64,000 bases of DNA from Candidatus Woesearchaeota archaeon (GCA_016928155.1 JAFGLG010000007.1:1-64000), one strand, 5' to 3'. Positions 1 through 9,903 are shown, numbered from the stretch's first letter. Translations and numbers: made by a program. Notes: a model not told the origin generated them from the sequence alone.

Positions 1-1922
1 TGACAATTATCGACTGTGCAGATATCCTGATCGTCGCATAAAGCATCATTAGGATTATGATCGCACCTGTCGAAGATTTCGTTGCATGTGTCGACTGTGC
101 ATCCCACTGCATCGCTGCAGTCCCTTGCAGGTCCTGATTGGCATGAGCCGCCTGCGCACTGGTCGTTGATTGTGCACCACTGGCCGTCACTGCATGGATC
201 ATTGTTATTGTTGTACTGGCAACCAAGAATCACATGGCAGACATCGTCTGTGCAGATATTATCATCATTGCACAGCGCATTGTCCGGAGTGTGGTCGCAT
301 ATGTCCTGCACCTCATTACAAGAATCGACAGTGCATGAAACACCATCAAAACAATCCCTGGCAGGACCAGAATGACAAGAACCACCGCTGCAGTAGTCAT
401 TCACAGTGCACCACTGGCCGTCATTGCACGGGTCGTTATTGTTTGTGTATTGGCAGTAGGATTGAGGTGTGCCGGGGTTTATGCAGGCATCGTCTGTACA
501 GACATTTGAGTCAGCACAGTCAGCATCATTGTAGCATTCTATCTCTTCTTCTTCACAATAGCCGTTGATGCATACCTCACCAGGAGGGCAGTCGCCGCAG
601 TAATAGCATCCGCTCGGTGAGTCGCCGCACTCGAAAGAACCGCAGTCATTCGGGACACTCATATAAAGGCATCCTTTTGCAATGTCGCAGCTGTCTGCTG
701 TGCAGATATCATTATCATCGCACAAATCATTATTCGGCAGATGGTCGCATCTGTCCTGAGCCTCATTGCATGAATCAACTGTGCAGTTCACCATATCAGC
801 GCAGTTCCTTGCATTGCCCGAATGGCATGATCCTACACTACAATAATCATTCACTGTACACCACTGGCCATCATTGCACGGATTGGAGTTGAAAGAATAT
901 ATGCAGCCCTGTACAAGACTGCAGACATCATTGGTGCAGACATTATTGTCATTGCACAGCGCATTGTCCGGGTTGTGATCGCACCTGTCGAGAGCCTCGT
1001 TGCAAGTATCGACTGTGCAGCTTACAGCATCACCGCAATCCCTTGCGCTTCCCTGGCACCAGCCTCCGCTGCACTGGTCATTGACTGTGCACCACTGGCC
1101 GTCATTGCACGGGTCGTTATTGTTATAGTACTGGCAGTAAGAGTTGGCTGTTCCCGGATTCATACATACATCATCTGTGCATGGGTTGAAATCAAAGCAG
1201 TCGGCATTATTGTAGCACTCTACATCACCAATCACTTCAAGTGTCCTGACCTCAATGTCTTCAGAGGATCCAGAGCATTCGCAGTTCTCGGAGTTCCTTA
1301 CAATTGTCCTGATCTTGAGTGAGTATGTGCCTGTTTCCCCGGGGGTGAAGGTAAACTGCACATTGTTTGAAGAGCTCCATCCTACATTAACAGTCTGGAC
1401 CTGGCGTGGAACGGTCTCAGAGTTGACATAGAACTCCACTCTGACATCATTTGAGTAATGCTGCTGGATCGCCATGGGGGCATATTGCGGTCCGCCAGCG
1501 TGAAAATCGAATACAGAATCCACTGTCACATAGACAACTACAGATTCACCCAGGTTTATCGTGTAATCAGATAGGCTCATCGAGTTTATGTTAGAATGAC
1601 AATTGGACTCCTTGGCGAAATCTACATTGTAGTTCCAAGGTCCGTTCCCTGTGCTTCCATCAACATAGTTGTAGTAAGCATGGGAGACGAAGCATTCGTC
1701 ATAGTCAAATTCCGGAATCGTCATGGAACCGGAACCTGATATGGAATACTGGTTAGGGTTCCCGTACAGTTCATAATGATTCAAACCGCCCATATCCACA
1801 TAGGTATGGAAAGGCCCCTGGTTTCCATGGATCCTGAAAGTCACAGGGTATGCTGAGACAGCTGTCGCCAAGATCAGCCAACAACAAATCAATATCGTAA
1901 TCACGCCAAATTTTTTGTTCAT
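1..1922 (-). CDS. Secreted cysteine-rich repeat protein, C-terminus outside window
   Basis: The frame is open from an ATG at 1922 to the window edge (640 residues, no stop), so the gene is partial. A GAGGGGG ribosome site lies 8 bases before the ATG. The N-terminus is a signal peptide with a hydrophobic core at about residues 8-24 ending AVSA. Residues 25-230 are Cys-poor and beta-rich. Four visible Cys-rich modules of about 95 residues follow. Each runs through CNDGQWCTVNDQCSGG, then ARDC, then CTVDxCNE, then CDHxPxNALC, then DDNICTDDVC. A different Cys block (ECGDSPSGCYYCGDCPPG) interrupts the array. The Cys pairs and Asp/Asn clusters suggest a disulfide- and perhaps calcium-stabilised stalk outside the cell. 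I cannot assign a named family. It is first in a run of surface-protein genes. Confidence 0.85.
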   Translation of the reverse strand, partial: MNKKFGVITILICCWLILATAVSAYPVTFRIHGNQGPFHTYVDMGGLNHYELYGNPNQYSISGSGSMTIPEFDYDECFVSHAYYNYVDGSTGNGPWNYNVDFAKESNCHSNINSMSLSDYTINLGESVVVYVTVDSVFDFHAGGPQYAPMAIQQHYSNDVRVEFYVNSETVPRQVQTVNVGWSSSNNVQFTFTPGETGTYSLKIRTIVRNSENCECSGSSEDIEVRTLEVIGDVECYNNADCFDFNPCTDDVCMNPGTANSYCQYYNNNDPCNDGQWCTVNDQCSGGWCQGSARDCGDAVSCTVDTCNEALDRCDHNPDNALCNDNNVCTNDVCSLVQGCIYSFNSNPCNDGQWCTVNDYCSVGSCHSGNARNCADMVNCTVDSCNEAQDRCDHLPNNDLCDDNDICTADSCDIAKGCLYMSVPNDCGSFECGDSPSGCYYCGDCPPGEVCINGYCEEEEIECYNDADCADSNVCTDDACINPGTPQSYCQYTNNNDPCNDGQWCTVNDYCSGGSCHSGPARDCFDGVSCTVDSCNEVQDICDHTPDNALCNDDNICTDDVCHVILGCQYNNNNDPCSDGQWCTINDQCAGGSCQSGPARDCSDAVGCTVDTCNEIFDRCDHNPNDALCDDQDICTVDNC

Positions 1923-1998
1923 TTTTTAAACCCCCTCGAATCTTTTCAAACCCTCCTAGCATTATCGGACAATCCGAATAATTGAAAAAATAAAAAAA

Positions 1999-4900
1999 TC
2001 ATTGGCCTCCGCCGCCTCCGCGCGGATCACCTGGGCCACCGCCCCTGCCAGGGGCATTTTCTCCCCCTACAGGGAACCAATCATCCCAGTAATGGCCGCC
2101 CATCCATCCGAGGCCCATGCCTGCGAGGAATGCAGCGAGCTCATGGCTCTGCCTGCCTACGCCGACACCAACCCTGGATATGTCAATGACATTGCCCTTG
2201 TCGTCATAATCATATCCCATCATGACATACTCATTAGGATGATCACCAGCAACTGATTCACCAGGCCTGACCTTGTCGAACTTGAACTGGATCTTATGCC
2301 CAGCAAGCTCATCGCAGTAAGGCTCTACACCTTTCTCAGGCTCTCCGACAATGGCATCAAGATGCTTCCCGTCCTTGATGAGGGTAGCCTCCTCAAGAAC
2401 AGAGCTTTCCATGGAATTGTAGTCGGAATTGAACTCGAACAGCCTGAACTCATCAACTGACTCTGACCTGAATGTCAGAAGGTCGTTGTGCCTTATCTGC
2501 ACATAATCCGGGCTTTCGAAGTCCTTCCCCTTAGGCCATACAGACCCATGCCACCATCCCCTATCCTTGTCGACAAGAGAATCCATCTCCTTGGCCTTGT
2601 CTCCCACTTCCACCAGGAGATGCAGTGTGTCATACCGGTTCTCGTGATCGACCCTTATCGCGATGTCATAGACATGCGTGAGATGATCCAAGCCCTGCGC
2701 AGGAGCATCCTTGAACGGGGTGACCTGGACAAGCTTATTTCCATCCATCTCGAAGAAGGTGCTCAAATCCTCGGATGTGGAATGGTATTTATGGCCGTCT
2801 GCAATAGCTGCCTCAAGCCCGGCATTGGCCATGACAGTGGCCTGCTGGAGCTCCCTGACATGAAGGATCTGATAATCTCCCTTCACACCCGGTGTCTCTA
2901 GTGTCAGAACCGCGTTCTCCTCTGAGGTGATGAACTGGATGTTATCCCCTGGGATGAGGTTCGGGTTGTACTCTATTGCAGGCTTCACAGGCACAATCGG
3001 CTCTGGAATTATATTCTGTGGTTCTTCAAATTTTATGACTAGCTTCTCAGGCTCGCCTTGTGCGATTGCTGTGTTTTCAGCGGGAGCCTCCGGTGTCACT
3101 GCAATCGCTGAGCTTTCAGCAGGAACTTCAGGAGTCACTGCAATTGCTGTGTCTTCAGCGGGAGCTTCCGGAGTCACTGCAATTGCTGTGTCTTCAGCGG
3201 GAGCTTCCGGAGTCACTACAATAGTCTCAGCGCTCTCAGGCAGTACAGGTCTGGTGTATCCAGGCAGGCAGCTTCCATGCTTGATTGAAGCGATATAATC
3301 GAATTCCATCCTCAATTTACCGCCATGCATGAATTCCAGATCCTCCCCCCTGACAGCACCTATCTGGAAGCATGTCGACGAGAAATCAACAGAATCATTT
3401 GAATATACATATTTCCCATCATCTGTCCTCAGCAGGAATGCGCTTGTATCCACTCTCTTGTCTCCGTCTGAATCCCATAATATCCTGACGAGATCTGTCT
3501 CTGCATTCAGATTCTCTGTCAGCTGGATCTCGATACTGTGGCTGTCTGCGCCGTACTTCCAGATGCCATTATAGAGATCAGGATCCTTTGTGTCAAATCC
3601 GATCCTCATGCTTGTCTCATCCCTGGTCCAGGTCTTGCTTATCAGCCTTTCGATATCCGGATCCATATCTGATCCAGATGTCAAAGGGGCCTGGGATGCT
3701 ACAGCAGCATCTGCCGGAACAACTGTCTCTGAAGAGACAGGTCCCTCAACCTGCGGTGTCTGCACTATGTCAGCGACGATAGAAACACCTGCATATGCCG
3801 GAGATGTCTCAAAAGATTGGGTCTCAATAACCGGCGTTGTTGCTTTGTCTGCCACTACAACAGTATCAATTACCGGTCTACTCAAACCAGATGATGTATC
3901 TGATGTATCCATAGATGCACTTCCAATAACTGCTGTATCCGTGGCCGGTGGTGTCAGATTCTGCACAGCCGGCGATTCCGCGGTTATATTCGTCACAGTT
4001 CTTGTCTCCGGATCGTATCGTATGCTGTCATCTGTCGAAGGTGTGGGTTCAGCATCCGATGCTGTGGTTGGTACATCAATTGTGATTGTTGCTGTTGGTT
4101 CTGCAGTTGTTGCTGTTAGGTCAGTAACTGCTTGGCTGACAATTGGTTTTGCTCCCGTATCAGCTATTGCAGATGTATCTGTCAATGGCTCAGAATCCTG
4201 AGCGAAAGCATTGCCTCCGATGCTGCCCATGAAATATCCTGCCAAACCTATCCCCAATATCTCAGAACCCAGCTGGAGCCTGCTGCTCTTCTTTATGTCC
4301 CCTGACAGCTCTGCTTCCAAGGCCTTGCTCTTCATCCTGTTCTGCACGTATGACACGGCGACAGTCGCTCCGAGTGTCATTGCAGCGCCTGCTGCAACAT
4401 TCGCAAAATCAGAGTCAGTGGCATAAGAGACACCGCCAAGCGTAGCCCTGATGCCGAGCCTTGAGGCGATATAACCTGCACCTGCTGTGACAGCGAGACC
4501 ATCGAATGCGAATGCGTTGATCTCTGATGACCGGGTAAGGTTCCTCTTCCATGCATTTGCAGCTGCGCCTTCTGTGCCCTGATATTTTGCGTCAGCTCCA
4601 TAGACTGAAAGACCGAGAACCTTATGCTCGCCGGTCTCTGCCAGATCAGAGACAGTCTCTGCCTGCGCGATGCCAGCTCCGACAGCATACTGCTTCAGGG
4701 CAGCGGTTGCCTGCTTTGATCTCGAATGGCCTATGATGTCTGCTGTCTCAACTGATGAAAGTGTGCTATGCTCCCCATAGGCATCCCTGAGCTCCTTCAG
4801 TCCAAGAGCGATCTCCCTCTGCTTATGGAAATTCATCCTGTAAGGATAAAGAGGATTCAATGCCTGAAGCCTCGATTTCTTGATGTTGGCTCTTGTGTTT

Positions 4901-5181
4901 TCAGCATCTGTATAGAATGCCACGATGGAATCTATGTTCTCCATGACAGCTGCAGCTGATGCTCCGATGGTCCCATCAGGGTTCAACCTGTTGTATCCAT
5001 CGACAAACCTCTCCAACTGCCTTTCAGCAAAATTCTGGTACATCTTCTGAAAAGGTCTTGATATGGTGTCTGCTATCGAACCTGCTATCGATGAAGCGGT
5101 ATCCTTGATCTGTCCCCACATGTCCACAGGATAGGGATTGTCGAGCGCTATCACCTCAGCCCTCGTCTTACTTCCGTACAT
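1999..5181 (-). CDS. Large membrane/surface protein with Pro-Glu-Ala repeats, unknown function
   Basis: This is a 1060-residue protein. The start at 5181 is fixed by a GGAGGTG ribosome site 6-7 bases upstream. The N-terminal third is helical and contains hydrophobic Ala/Gly-rich segments at about residues 222-245, 258-280 and 308-330. A Thr/Ala/Pro-rich linker follows. Around residue 650 there are four copies of a 15-residue repeat of the form VTPEAPAEDTAIA, and the last two full DNA copies are identical. The C-terminal third is a mixed beta region ending in a glycine-rich tail. There is no cleavable N-terminal signal, so the protein probably enters the membrane through the internal segments and exposes its C-terminal two-thirds. 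I do not recognise the family. Confidence 0.8.
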   Translation of the reverse strand: MYGSKTRAEVIALDNPYPVDMWGQIKDTASSIAGSIADTISRPFQKMYQNFAERQLERFVDGYNRLNPDGTIGASAAAVMENIDSIVAFYTDAENTRANIKKSRLQALNPLYPYRMNFHKQREIALGLKELRDAYGEHSTLSSVETADIIGHSRSKQATAALKQYAVGAGIAQAETVSDLAETGEHKVLGLSVYGADAKYQGTEGAAANAWKRNLTRSSEINAFAFDGLAVTAGAGYIASRLGIRATLGGVSYATDSDFANVAAGAAMTLGATVAVSYVQNRMKSKALEAELSGDIKKSSRLQLGSEILGIGLAGYFMGSIGGNAFAQDSEPLTDTSAIADTGAKPIVSQAVTDLTATTAEPTATITIDVPTTASDAEPTPSTDDSIRYDPETRTVTNITAESPAVQNLTPPATDTAVIGSASMDTSDTSSGLSRPVIDTVVVADKATTPVIETQSFETSPAYAGVSIVADIVQTPQVEGPVSSETVVPADAAVASQAPLTSGSDMDPDIERLISKTWTRDETSMRIGFDTKDPDLYNGIWKYGADSHSIEIQLTENLNAETDLVRILWDSDGDKRVDTSAFLLRTDDGKYVYSNDSVDFSSTCFQIGAVRGEDLEFMHGGKLRMEFDYIASIKHGSCLPGYTRPVLPESAETIVVTPEAPAEDTAIAVTPEAPAEDTAIAVTPEVPAESSAIAVTPEAPAENTAIAQGEPEKLVIKFEEPQNIIPEPIVPVKPAIEYNPNLIPGDNIQFITSEENAVLTLETPGVKGDYQILHVRELQQATVMANAGLEAAIADGHKYHSTSEDLSTFFEMDGNKLVQVTPFKDAPAQGLDHLTHVYDIAIRVDHENRYDTLHLLVEVGDKAKEMDSLVDKDRGWWHGSVWPKGKDFESPDYVQIRHNDLLTFRSESVDEFRLFEFNSDYNSMESSVLEEATLIKDGKHLDAIVGEPEKGVEPYCDELAGHKIQFKFDKVRPGESVAGDHPNEYVMMGYDYDDKGNVIDISRVGVGVGRQSHELAAFLAGMGLGWMGGHYWDDWFPVGGENAPGRGGGPGDPRGGGGGQ
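3063..3222 (-). repeat. Tandem 45-bp coding repeats
   Basis: Within the 1060-residue protein gene, four 45-base units encode the 15-residue VTPEAPAEDTAIA-type repeat. The two units nearest 3222 are almost identical at DNA level and the others have drifted, which suggests recent expansion by slippage or unequal recombination. The repeat probably forms an extended spacer. Confidence 0.75.
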
Positions 5182-5569
5182 TAAAACACCTCCAGGTTTA
5201 GTTCTTTGGATAAGAATGAGTCCTTCCTAATCAGGCCAATCAAGTTCATTCTAAAGATCATCTCATGGGAAAAATTAGTATATGAAAGCACGCTACAGAA
5301 GAGTTTAACCACATGTTTTTCCAATACCACATTCAATCCCCCAAATCAGCCCCAATTTCTTAAATTTTGAGACGATAAAGGGAATACACCAGAATATAAA
5401 AAGGTTTCCAGTTATGTTTATATAATGAACAGTGTAGTCATCGACGCCGGACAAAAGTTTGGATATTCACCCCAAACACGGATAAAAGGTTCCATGACAT
5501 GTTCCTGGAAAAAAATCAGAAAAATAGCAGTAAAAAAATTTAAAAAACTTTCTGAAATGATGCTGCAGC
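5182..5569. other. Intergenic region, promoter only
   Basis: These 388 bases lie between the 1060-residue gene and the next minus-strand gene. I see the ribosome site of the downstream gene next to 5181 and an AT-rich minus-strand element CATATACTAA near 5277-5286 that could be its TATA box. Plus-strand frames here have no start signals and look like chance. I see no RNA gene or mobile element. Confidence 0.5.
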
Positions 5570-6526
5570 CTAAAATATCTCCAGCAGGAAATAAAGAGTG
5601 GCACCTTCATACTGGGTGTCATAATGGTCTGCTGCAAACCAGAGCTCGAAATAGAGCTGTTCGCTGTAGCCTGCACCGCCGTCGGTCTCCATGTCTTCCT
5701 GGAGCAGGACGAACTGGTTCTCGTCAATATCCAAGTAGTTCCATTCCTCCTGTGTCCTCTTCCATCTGATGTCACTGGGGAGGATTATGTCCTCAGGATA
5801 ATGGATACCTACCAGATTTGTAGCCCTCATGCTCAGATTGCCGATTATGCCCTGCCCTTCCCTGTCATCGTTCGTGTTCAGCGTCACTGAGACAGGATAA
5901 TGGATGTTCTTGTTCCATTCGTTGTATGTGACGACGAAATCAAGGCCGTAGTTTACGTTAAAGTCGATGTTCGGATTGATGAGGAGGTCATTGACATTCT
6001 CATAGATCGGATCAGAGAGATCATCGAAGCCGACTGTATTTGAGGGATCTGTCATCCTGACACCCAGGATGCAGTTGCCCTGCATCTCATTCACATCCGG
6101 AGTCGTGAAATCGCCGGAGTAATGGGCCTCATACCTGTTGGTGAGCTCATTGTAAGTGACACCGCTTCCTGTCACGAAATAGAGCTGGGCATACTCCTTG
6201 CATCTTCCGCCTGCGCACGGGCAGTCTATCTCTACATCCACATCAAGGTTCTCAGCCTCATACACGCTCTGCTCATCGCACTCTGCGCCGAAATGGATCA
6301 CGTCACCTTCAAATGTGTATTCATAATAAGGATAGACATAGTTCCTCAATTCGTATCCTTCACCCAACGGATAGAAAGTCATGAAGCTCAACAGATTAGC
6401 TTCTCCTGTTGTCACATTCGCTGAACCATCCGGCCCAGGAAAATCCACGATTGTACCTGCGGAGAACCCGATGTTCATCAGCAGGATCGCTGCTACAGCG
6501 ATTATGTATATCACAAGGCTTTTCAT
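5570..6526 (-). CDS. Secreted protein, paralogue A of a tandem pair
   Basis: The 318-residue protein begins MKSLVIYIIAVAAILLMNIG, a signal peptide. I chose the ATG at 6526 because GGGGGT lies about 8 bases before it and the signal peptide starts there; a GTG at 6550 would add eight polar residues. The body is beta-rich with a Cys cluster (CPCAGGRC). It shares VTLNTNDDREGQGIIG, YENVNDLL and YSEQLYFELWFAA-type segments with the next gene (6982-8037), so the two are tandem duplicates. I do not recognise the family. An S-layer, pseudopilus or other exported structural role is possible but not shown. Confidence 0.8.
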   Translation of the reverse strand: MKSLVIYIIAVAAILLMNIGFSAGTIVDFPGPDGSANVTTGEANLLSFMTFYPLGEGYELRNYVYPYYEYTFEGDVIHFGAECDEQSVYEAENLDVDVEIDCPCAGGRCKEYAQLYFVTGSGVTYNELTNRYEAHYSGDFTTPDVNEMQGNCILGVRMTDPSNTVGFDDLSDPIYENVNDLLINPNIDFNVNYGLDFVVTYNEWNKNIHYPVSVTLNTNDDREGQGIIGNLSMRATNLVGIHYPEDIILPSDIRWKRTQEEWNYLDIDENQFVLLQEDMETDGGAGYSEQLYFELWFAADHYDTQYEGATLYFLLEIF

Positions 6527-6981
6527 ATCTTCCGACCCCCAATTAACCACTAATAAAATAATACGTGATGTTAGTACTTATTAGGGGAAATTTAGTTCTA
6601 TTTAAAGATTGCGGCTTCATACAGGCTATAAAGCCAGAATTCAGGGGTTTTGTTGTCTCAAAGATGTGACGAAAAAAAAGAATGAAATCAGAATCCCAGT
6701 CCTAATTTCGGACTTCTTGTTCAGAACTTTTTGTTCAGATGATCCCACCCTGATACCCTCCTAAGATTCAGATCTATTTGAGCAGAGTTTGCTTATCAAA
6801 TCTGCTTCGCAGATTTGGCTTTAAATTCATGCATCAGCAAAATCGCATCCATTCGGAATCAAGAAATCTCCATGCCCGTGACAGGATAGCAGCGCTGATA
6901 GGAAAAAGGAACCAGAAAAAAAGTTATTCTCTCTTCGGTCTTTTTTTTAAAAGAAAAAAAATAAAAAATTATTCACAGGTC
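6527..6981. other. Intergenic region between paralogues
   Basis: These 455 bases separate the two secreted paralogues. A short local repeat (TTGTTCAGA, twice near 6718-6737) is visible. A run of A and T near 6930-6970 downstream of the 6982 stop may end transcription. Plus-strand frames are low-complexity and lack start signals. I see no gene. Confidence 0.45.
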
Positions 6982-8037
6982 TTAGTAGATGGTGTACAAC
7001 AACCACAGATCGCCGCCGATGAACTGGCTGTCAATGTGGTTTGCAGCGTACCACAGCTCGAAATAGAACTGCTCGCTGTAACCTACGCCATCTGTCGCAA
7101 CCTCAGTATCGATGAGGGTCCATGCAGTAGGCATTGTGCCGTATGCATTGTCCTGCAGGTTGGTCCACACGCCGGATGCATCCTTCTTGACCCTGATATT
7201 GTGTGCATAGATTATATCAGTCGGGAAGGTTGCGCCGATCATGTTTGTTGCAGCCATGAACAAGTCACCGATGATACCCTGTCCTTCCTCATCATCATCT
7301 GTGTTCAAGGTGACGACAATCGGATAGGTATCTGCGTCATTGTACTGGTTGACAAGCACTCCTGTGAAGCTGAGCCCTGAGTTTGCAGTCAACAGGATTG
7401 TCGGATTGGACAATAGGTTGTTGACATTCTCGTACAATGGGTGGACTGATGTCGCAAGATCCAATGTACCGACATTCATTGCCGGATCTGTTGCCCTGAC
7501 ATCCCAGAATCCTAGACCGACCCTGTTTGCCTGGACAATGTAGTCACCGCAGAACTGAGCCCAGTACCTTCCGGTTGCTGAGTCATATGTGGCTCCTGTG
7601 CCTGAGCACATGTACATCTGGACTGCGTCAATCACGTTTGACTGATATCCTGCGCTTCCTGGTGTTCCGACCGGAACTGCCACTCCAGTAAGATCATTGT
7701 CCATCTGAATCGCTCCAGATAAGACTCCATCATACCATGTCAACATTGCATCAACATCCATGTTCTCAACATCGTATATTGTTGTGTCTGAAACCTTTGC
7801 ATACAAGTGCAGGACTTCTCCTGTAAATGCATACTCATACTCTGGCCAATCGCTGTTCCTACCATTGTAGCTTGGGTAGTCGTATGGGAATACGAGGAAC
7901 CAATCTTCAATTATAGGGCTGACATTGCCAGCTGTGGCACCTGATCCGTTGATTGGGCCTGTCCAATTGATACCTGCAAGGACTCCTGGCACAACCAAAA
8001 GCAAGGCAGCCATCAATATTGTCAATGCTTTCTTCAT
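6982..8037 (-). CDS. Secreted protein, paralogue B of a tandem pair
   Basis: The 351-residue protein begins MKKALTILMAALLLVVPGVL, a clear signal peptide cut near LAG. The start at 8037 is supported by GGAGGT at 8045-8050, seven bases upstream, and by a TATA box at 8078-8085; the in-frame ATG at 8070 would lie between them. The mature part is beta-rich and Asn/Thr-rich. It matches the neighbour at 5570-6526 in YENVNNLL, VTLNTDDDEEGQGIIGDL and YSEQFYFELWYAANH. Having both a strong TATA box and a strong ribosome site suggests high expression. Family not recognised. Confidence 0.82.
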   Translation of the reverse strand: MKKALTILMAALLLVVPGVLAGINWTGPINGSGATAGNVSPIIEDWFLVFPYDYPSYNGRNSDWPEYEYAFTGEVLHLYAKVSDTTIYDVENMDVDAMLTWYDGVLSGAIQMDNDLTGVAVPVGTPGSAGYQSNVIDAVQMYMCSGTGATYDSATGRYWAQFCGDYIVQANRVGLGFWDVRATDPAMNVGTLDLATSVHPLYENVNNLLSNPTILLTANSGLSFTGVLVNQYNDADTYPIVVTLNTDDDEEGQGIIGDLFMAATNMIGATFPTDIIYAHNIRVKKDASGVWTNLQDNAYGTMPTAWTLIDTEVATDGVGYSEQFYFELWYAANHIDSQFIGGDLWLLYTIY

Positions 8038-8077
8038 TTTGTTTACCTCCATTTGGTTTTTAGCCAACATAAGTTGG

Positions 8078-8085
8078 TTTATATA
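8078..8085 (-). promoter_or_regulatory. TATA box of the 8037 gene
   Basis: TATATAAA on the minus strand, about 44 bases before the ATG at 8037. It predicts a start of transcription near 8055 and a leader of about 18 bases that contains the GGAGGT site. It lies at the very end of a 75-codon minus-strand frame (8079-8306), which argues against that frame being a gene. Confidence 0.6.
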
Positions 8086-8929
8086 CAGACGTATGTCTGC
8101 ATATCGAAGAGAGTATGAAACTCCAGCAAAAACTGCTCACTGTCAAGACTGTCGAAATCAAGATCCGCAAACGGGTACTCAGGAACAGAATTTGCTCTCT
8201 GGAAGCTCTTGAATATGTGATTCACTAACAGATTAGAATTCAGATAACCAACCCTCTTATGCATTCTTATCTTAACCACCCAGCTAATTCTAGCTTTTCC
8301 TATCACCTCTCTCTTTTTGCTCTCTTTTTGACTGAAATTTCCTGATGAATATTAACTGTTATGTGACCAACCCAAACTAACAACTGAGTGATTAGGAACC
8401 TGAACGGGTATAAATACTTTGTTATCGGGCAGTGTATATTTCAAATCACAGAAAATCAGGATAACAAAGCGTCGTCAAGCATCAGTGAATACTCATTTCA
8501 AGCAGATCATATTATAAAACTTTCCAAAAAAATCCATGTCACTGCCGATGACAATAATATCTTCAGGGACGTTCTTCATCCTCTTCATCCAGCAATCCAA
8601 CAATCCTAACAATAGATATCTTATGGATCAGGATAAATCGGATAAATCATGATGAATCAGGATTGATATTGGTGGATGAGGTTTGATATTGGTGGATGAG
8701 GGTGGATAATGACAGATAAAGATGGATAAATATAACCCATAAGAGGGAATAATGATAGATAAATATGGATACTGGGCAAGGACGGACAAGGAAAACAATC
8801 TGATATGATCATCTTAGTAACTTATGCTATGTGACAAAAGTTTTTTATTTTCTACCTGCTTACTACCAGGAAATCATACAAACAGAAAATAAAAATATAA
8901 AAATCCAAAAAAAGCAGGGGGTGTCTCAA
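8086..8929. other. Long intergenic region with degenerate repeats
   Basis: About 840 bases separate the promoters of two diverging genes. From about 8620 to 8770 the sequence is a low-complexity series of GGATAAAT, GATGAATCA and GGTGGATGAG elements. One 20-base period, TTGATATTGGTGGATGAGG, occurs twice in a row (8663-8681 and 8683-8701). A TATA-like TATAAATA on the plus strand at 8410-8417 could start a transcript, but no convincing coding frame follows. Possible uses are regulator binding, an untranslated RNA or decayed sequence. Confidence 0.45.
8663..8701. repeat. Two-copy 20-bp tandem repeat
   Basis: TTGATATTGGTGGATGAGG occurs at 8663-8681 and 8683-8701, in phase at 20 bases. Looser relatives (GGTGGATAATGA, GATGGATAAAT) continue to about 8730. 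Confidence 0.7.
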
Positions 8930-9895
8930 TTGAGAACGAAACTTTTGATACTTACTTTTCTGGTACTATTATTATACCCTACGGCCTGCCTTGCGCAGTA
9001 CTCGATCGATGTCGATATCGACGAGGATGACCTGAAGCCAGGGGAGAGCCTGGACATCACAGTCACAATAGAGAATCCCAGCAGTGCCACACAGGATCTT
9101 GAGGACATCGATGTGACAGTTACCATAGAAGGGATCGACGATGGTGATGACCTGGATGAGGACAGCGAGGTCTCTGGTTCGATAAGGCCCGGAAGGGACA
9201 AGGATACCGATTTCACATTCACCATACCGCTGGAAGCAGAGGAAGGGGATTATGATGTTGTCATCGAGATAGACGGGGAATATGAGAACGGCACAGACTT
9301 CTCAGACTCAGTCACAGAATCAATAGAGGTCAGCAAGGACAAGCATGACATGGCTGTCAAGACACTGAGCCTTGACACAGACACGCTCTCCTGCAACAGG
9401 GACACGAGGCTTTCCCTGACACTTGTGAACATAGGGCAGGAAGATGAGGATGTGGATGTCGAGATATACAATACTCAGCTGAACATCAAAGAGACAGACT
9501 CATTTGACCTCGATGCAGATGCAGGCGACGACAGCAGGATAACAAGGACATATCTCCTCAGCATCCCAGAGAACACCCCGGCAGGCGCCTATGCAATCAA
9601 TGTCAAAGTCAAGTATGATGACGGCGACTCTGTTGAGAATGAGGACATTGTGCTGAATGTCAACAAGTGCGCAGCTGTCCAAGAGGAAGAGGAAGAAGAG
9701 GAGGAAGAGGATGAGATTGTAGTTGAGCCTCCTGTCACAAAGACAGAGACAACGACAGTGCAGCCCATCTTCTACTCACAGGCACAAGAGACATTCATAG
9801 ACAAGTACGGCTTCATAGCGCTGATTGTGCTTGCTGAACTGGTGCTCATCGTGATCATAGCATTCATCATAGCGGCACTTATGAAGAAGAAATAA
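8930..9895 (+). CDS. Membrane-anchored CARDB/NEW3-like surface protein
   Basis: The 321-residue protein is read from a TTG at 8930. Three facts support this start: an AGGGGGTG ribosome site 6-8 bases before it, a TATA-like element near 8892-8901, and the fact that MRTKLLILTFLVLLL begins a signal peptide exactly there. Two Ig-like domains of the CARDB/NPCBM-associated type follow (about residues 25-140 and 145-255), with LKPGESLDITVTIENPS and LTLVNIGQEDEDVDVE as typical strands. A run of acidic residues, a short linker and a C-terminal membrane helix with a KKK stop-transfer end complete the protein. This is the usual layout of a small archaeal envelope or adaptor protein. Confidence 0.8.
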   Translation: MRTKLLILTFLVLLLYPTACLAQYSIDVDIDEDDLKPGESLDITVTIENPSSATQDLEDIDVTVTIEGIDDGDDLDEDSEVSGSIRPGRDKDTDFTFTIPLEAEEGDYDVVIEIDGEYENGTDFSDSVTESIEVSKDKHDMAVKTLSLDTDTLSCNRDTRLSLTLVNIGQEDEDVDVEIYNTQLNIKETDSFDLDADAGDDSRITRTYLLSIPENTPAGAYAINVKVKYDDGDSVENEDIVLNVNKCAAVQEEEEEEEEEDEIVVEPPVTKTETTTVQPIFYSQAQETFIDKYGFIALIVLAELVLIVIIAFIIAALMKKK

Positions 9896-9903
9896 TTTAT
9901 TTC

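Noticed and set aside
82-1322. Plus-strand frames of 91-132 codons with Cys/His-rich translations
   Set aside because: They are the complement of the Cys-rich repeat gene, which reads through the whole interval on the minus strand.
8079-8306. A 75-codon minus-strand frame upstream of the 8037 gene
   Set aside because: The TATA box of the 8037 gene lies at its end, it has no start signal, and its composition is unlike the neighbouring genes.
8388-8609. A 73-codon plus-strand frame in the long intergenic region
   Set aside because: The start codon lies before the only TATA-like element (8410-8417), there is no ribosome site, and the translation has no recognisable pattern.
8620-8770. Possible CRISPR array from repeated GGATAAAT and GGTGGATGAG units
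   Set aside because: Units are short, irregular and drifting with no constant spacers, and no cas gene is present.
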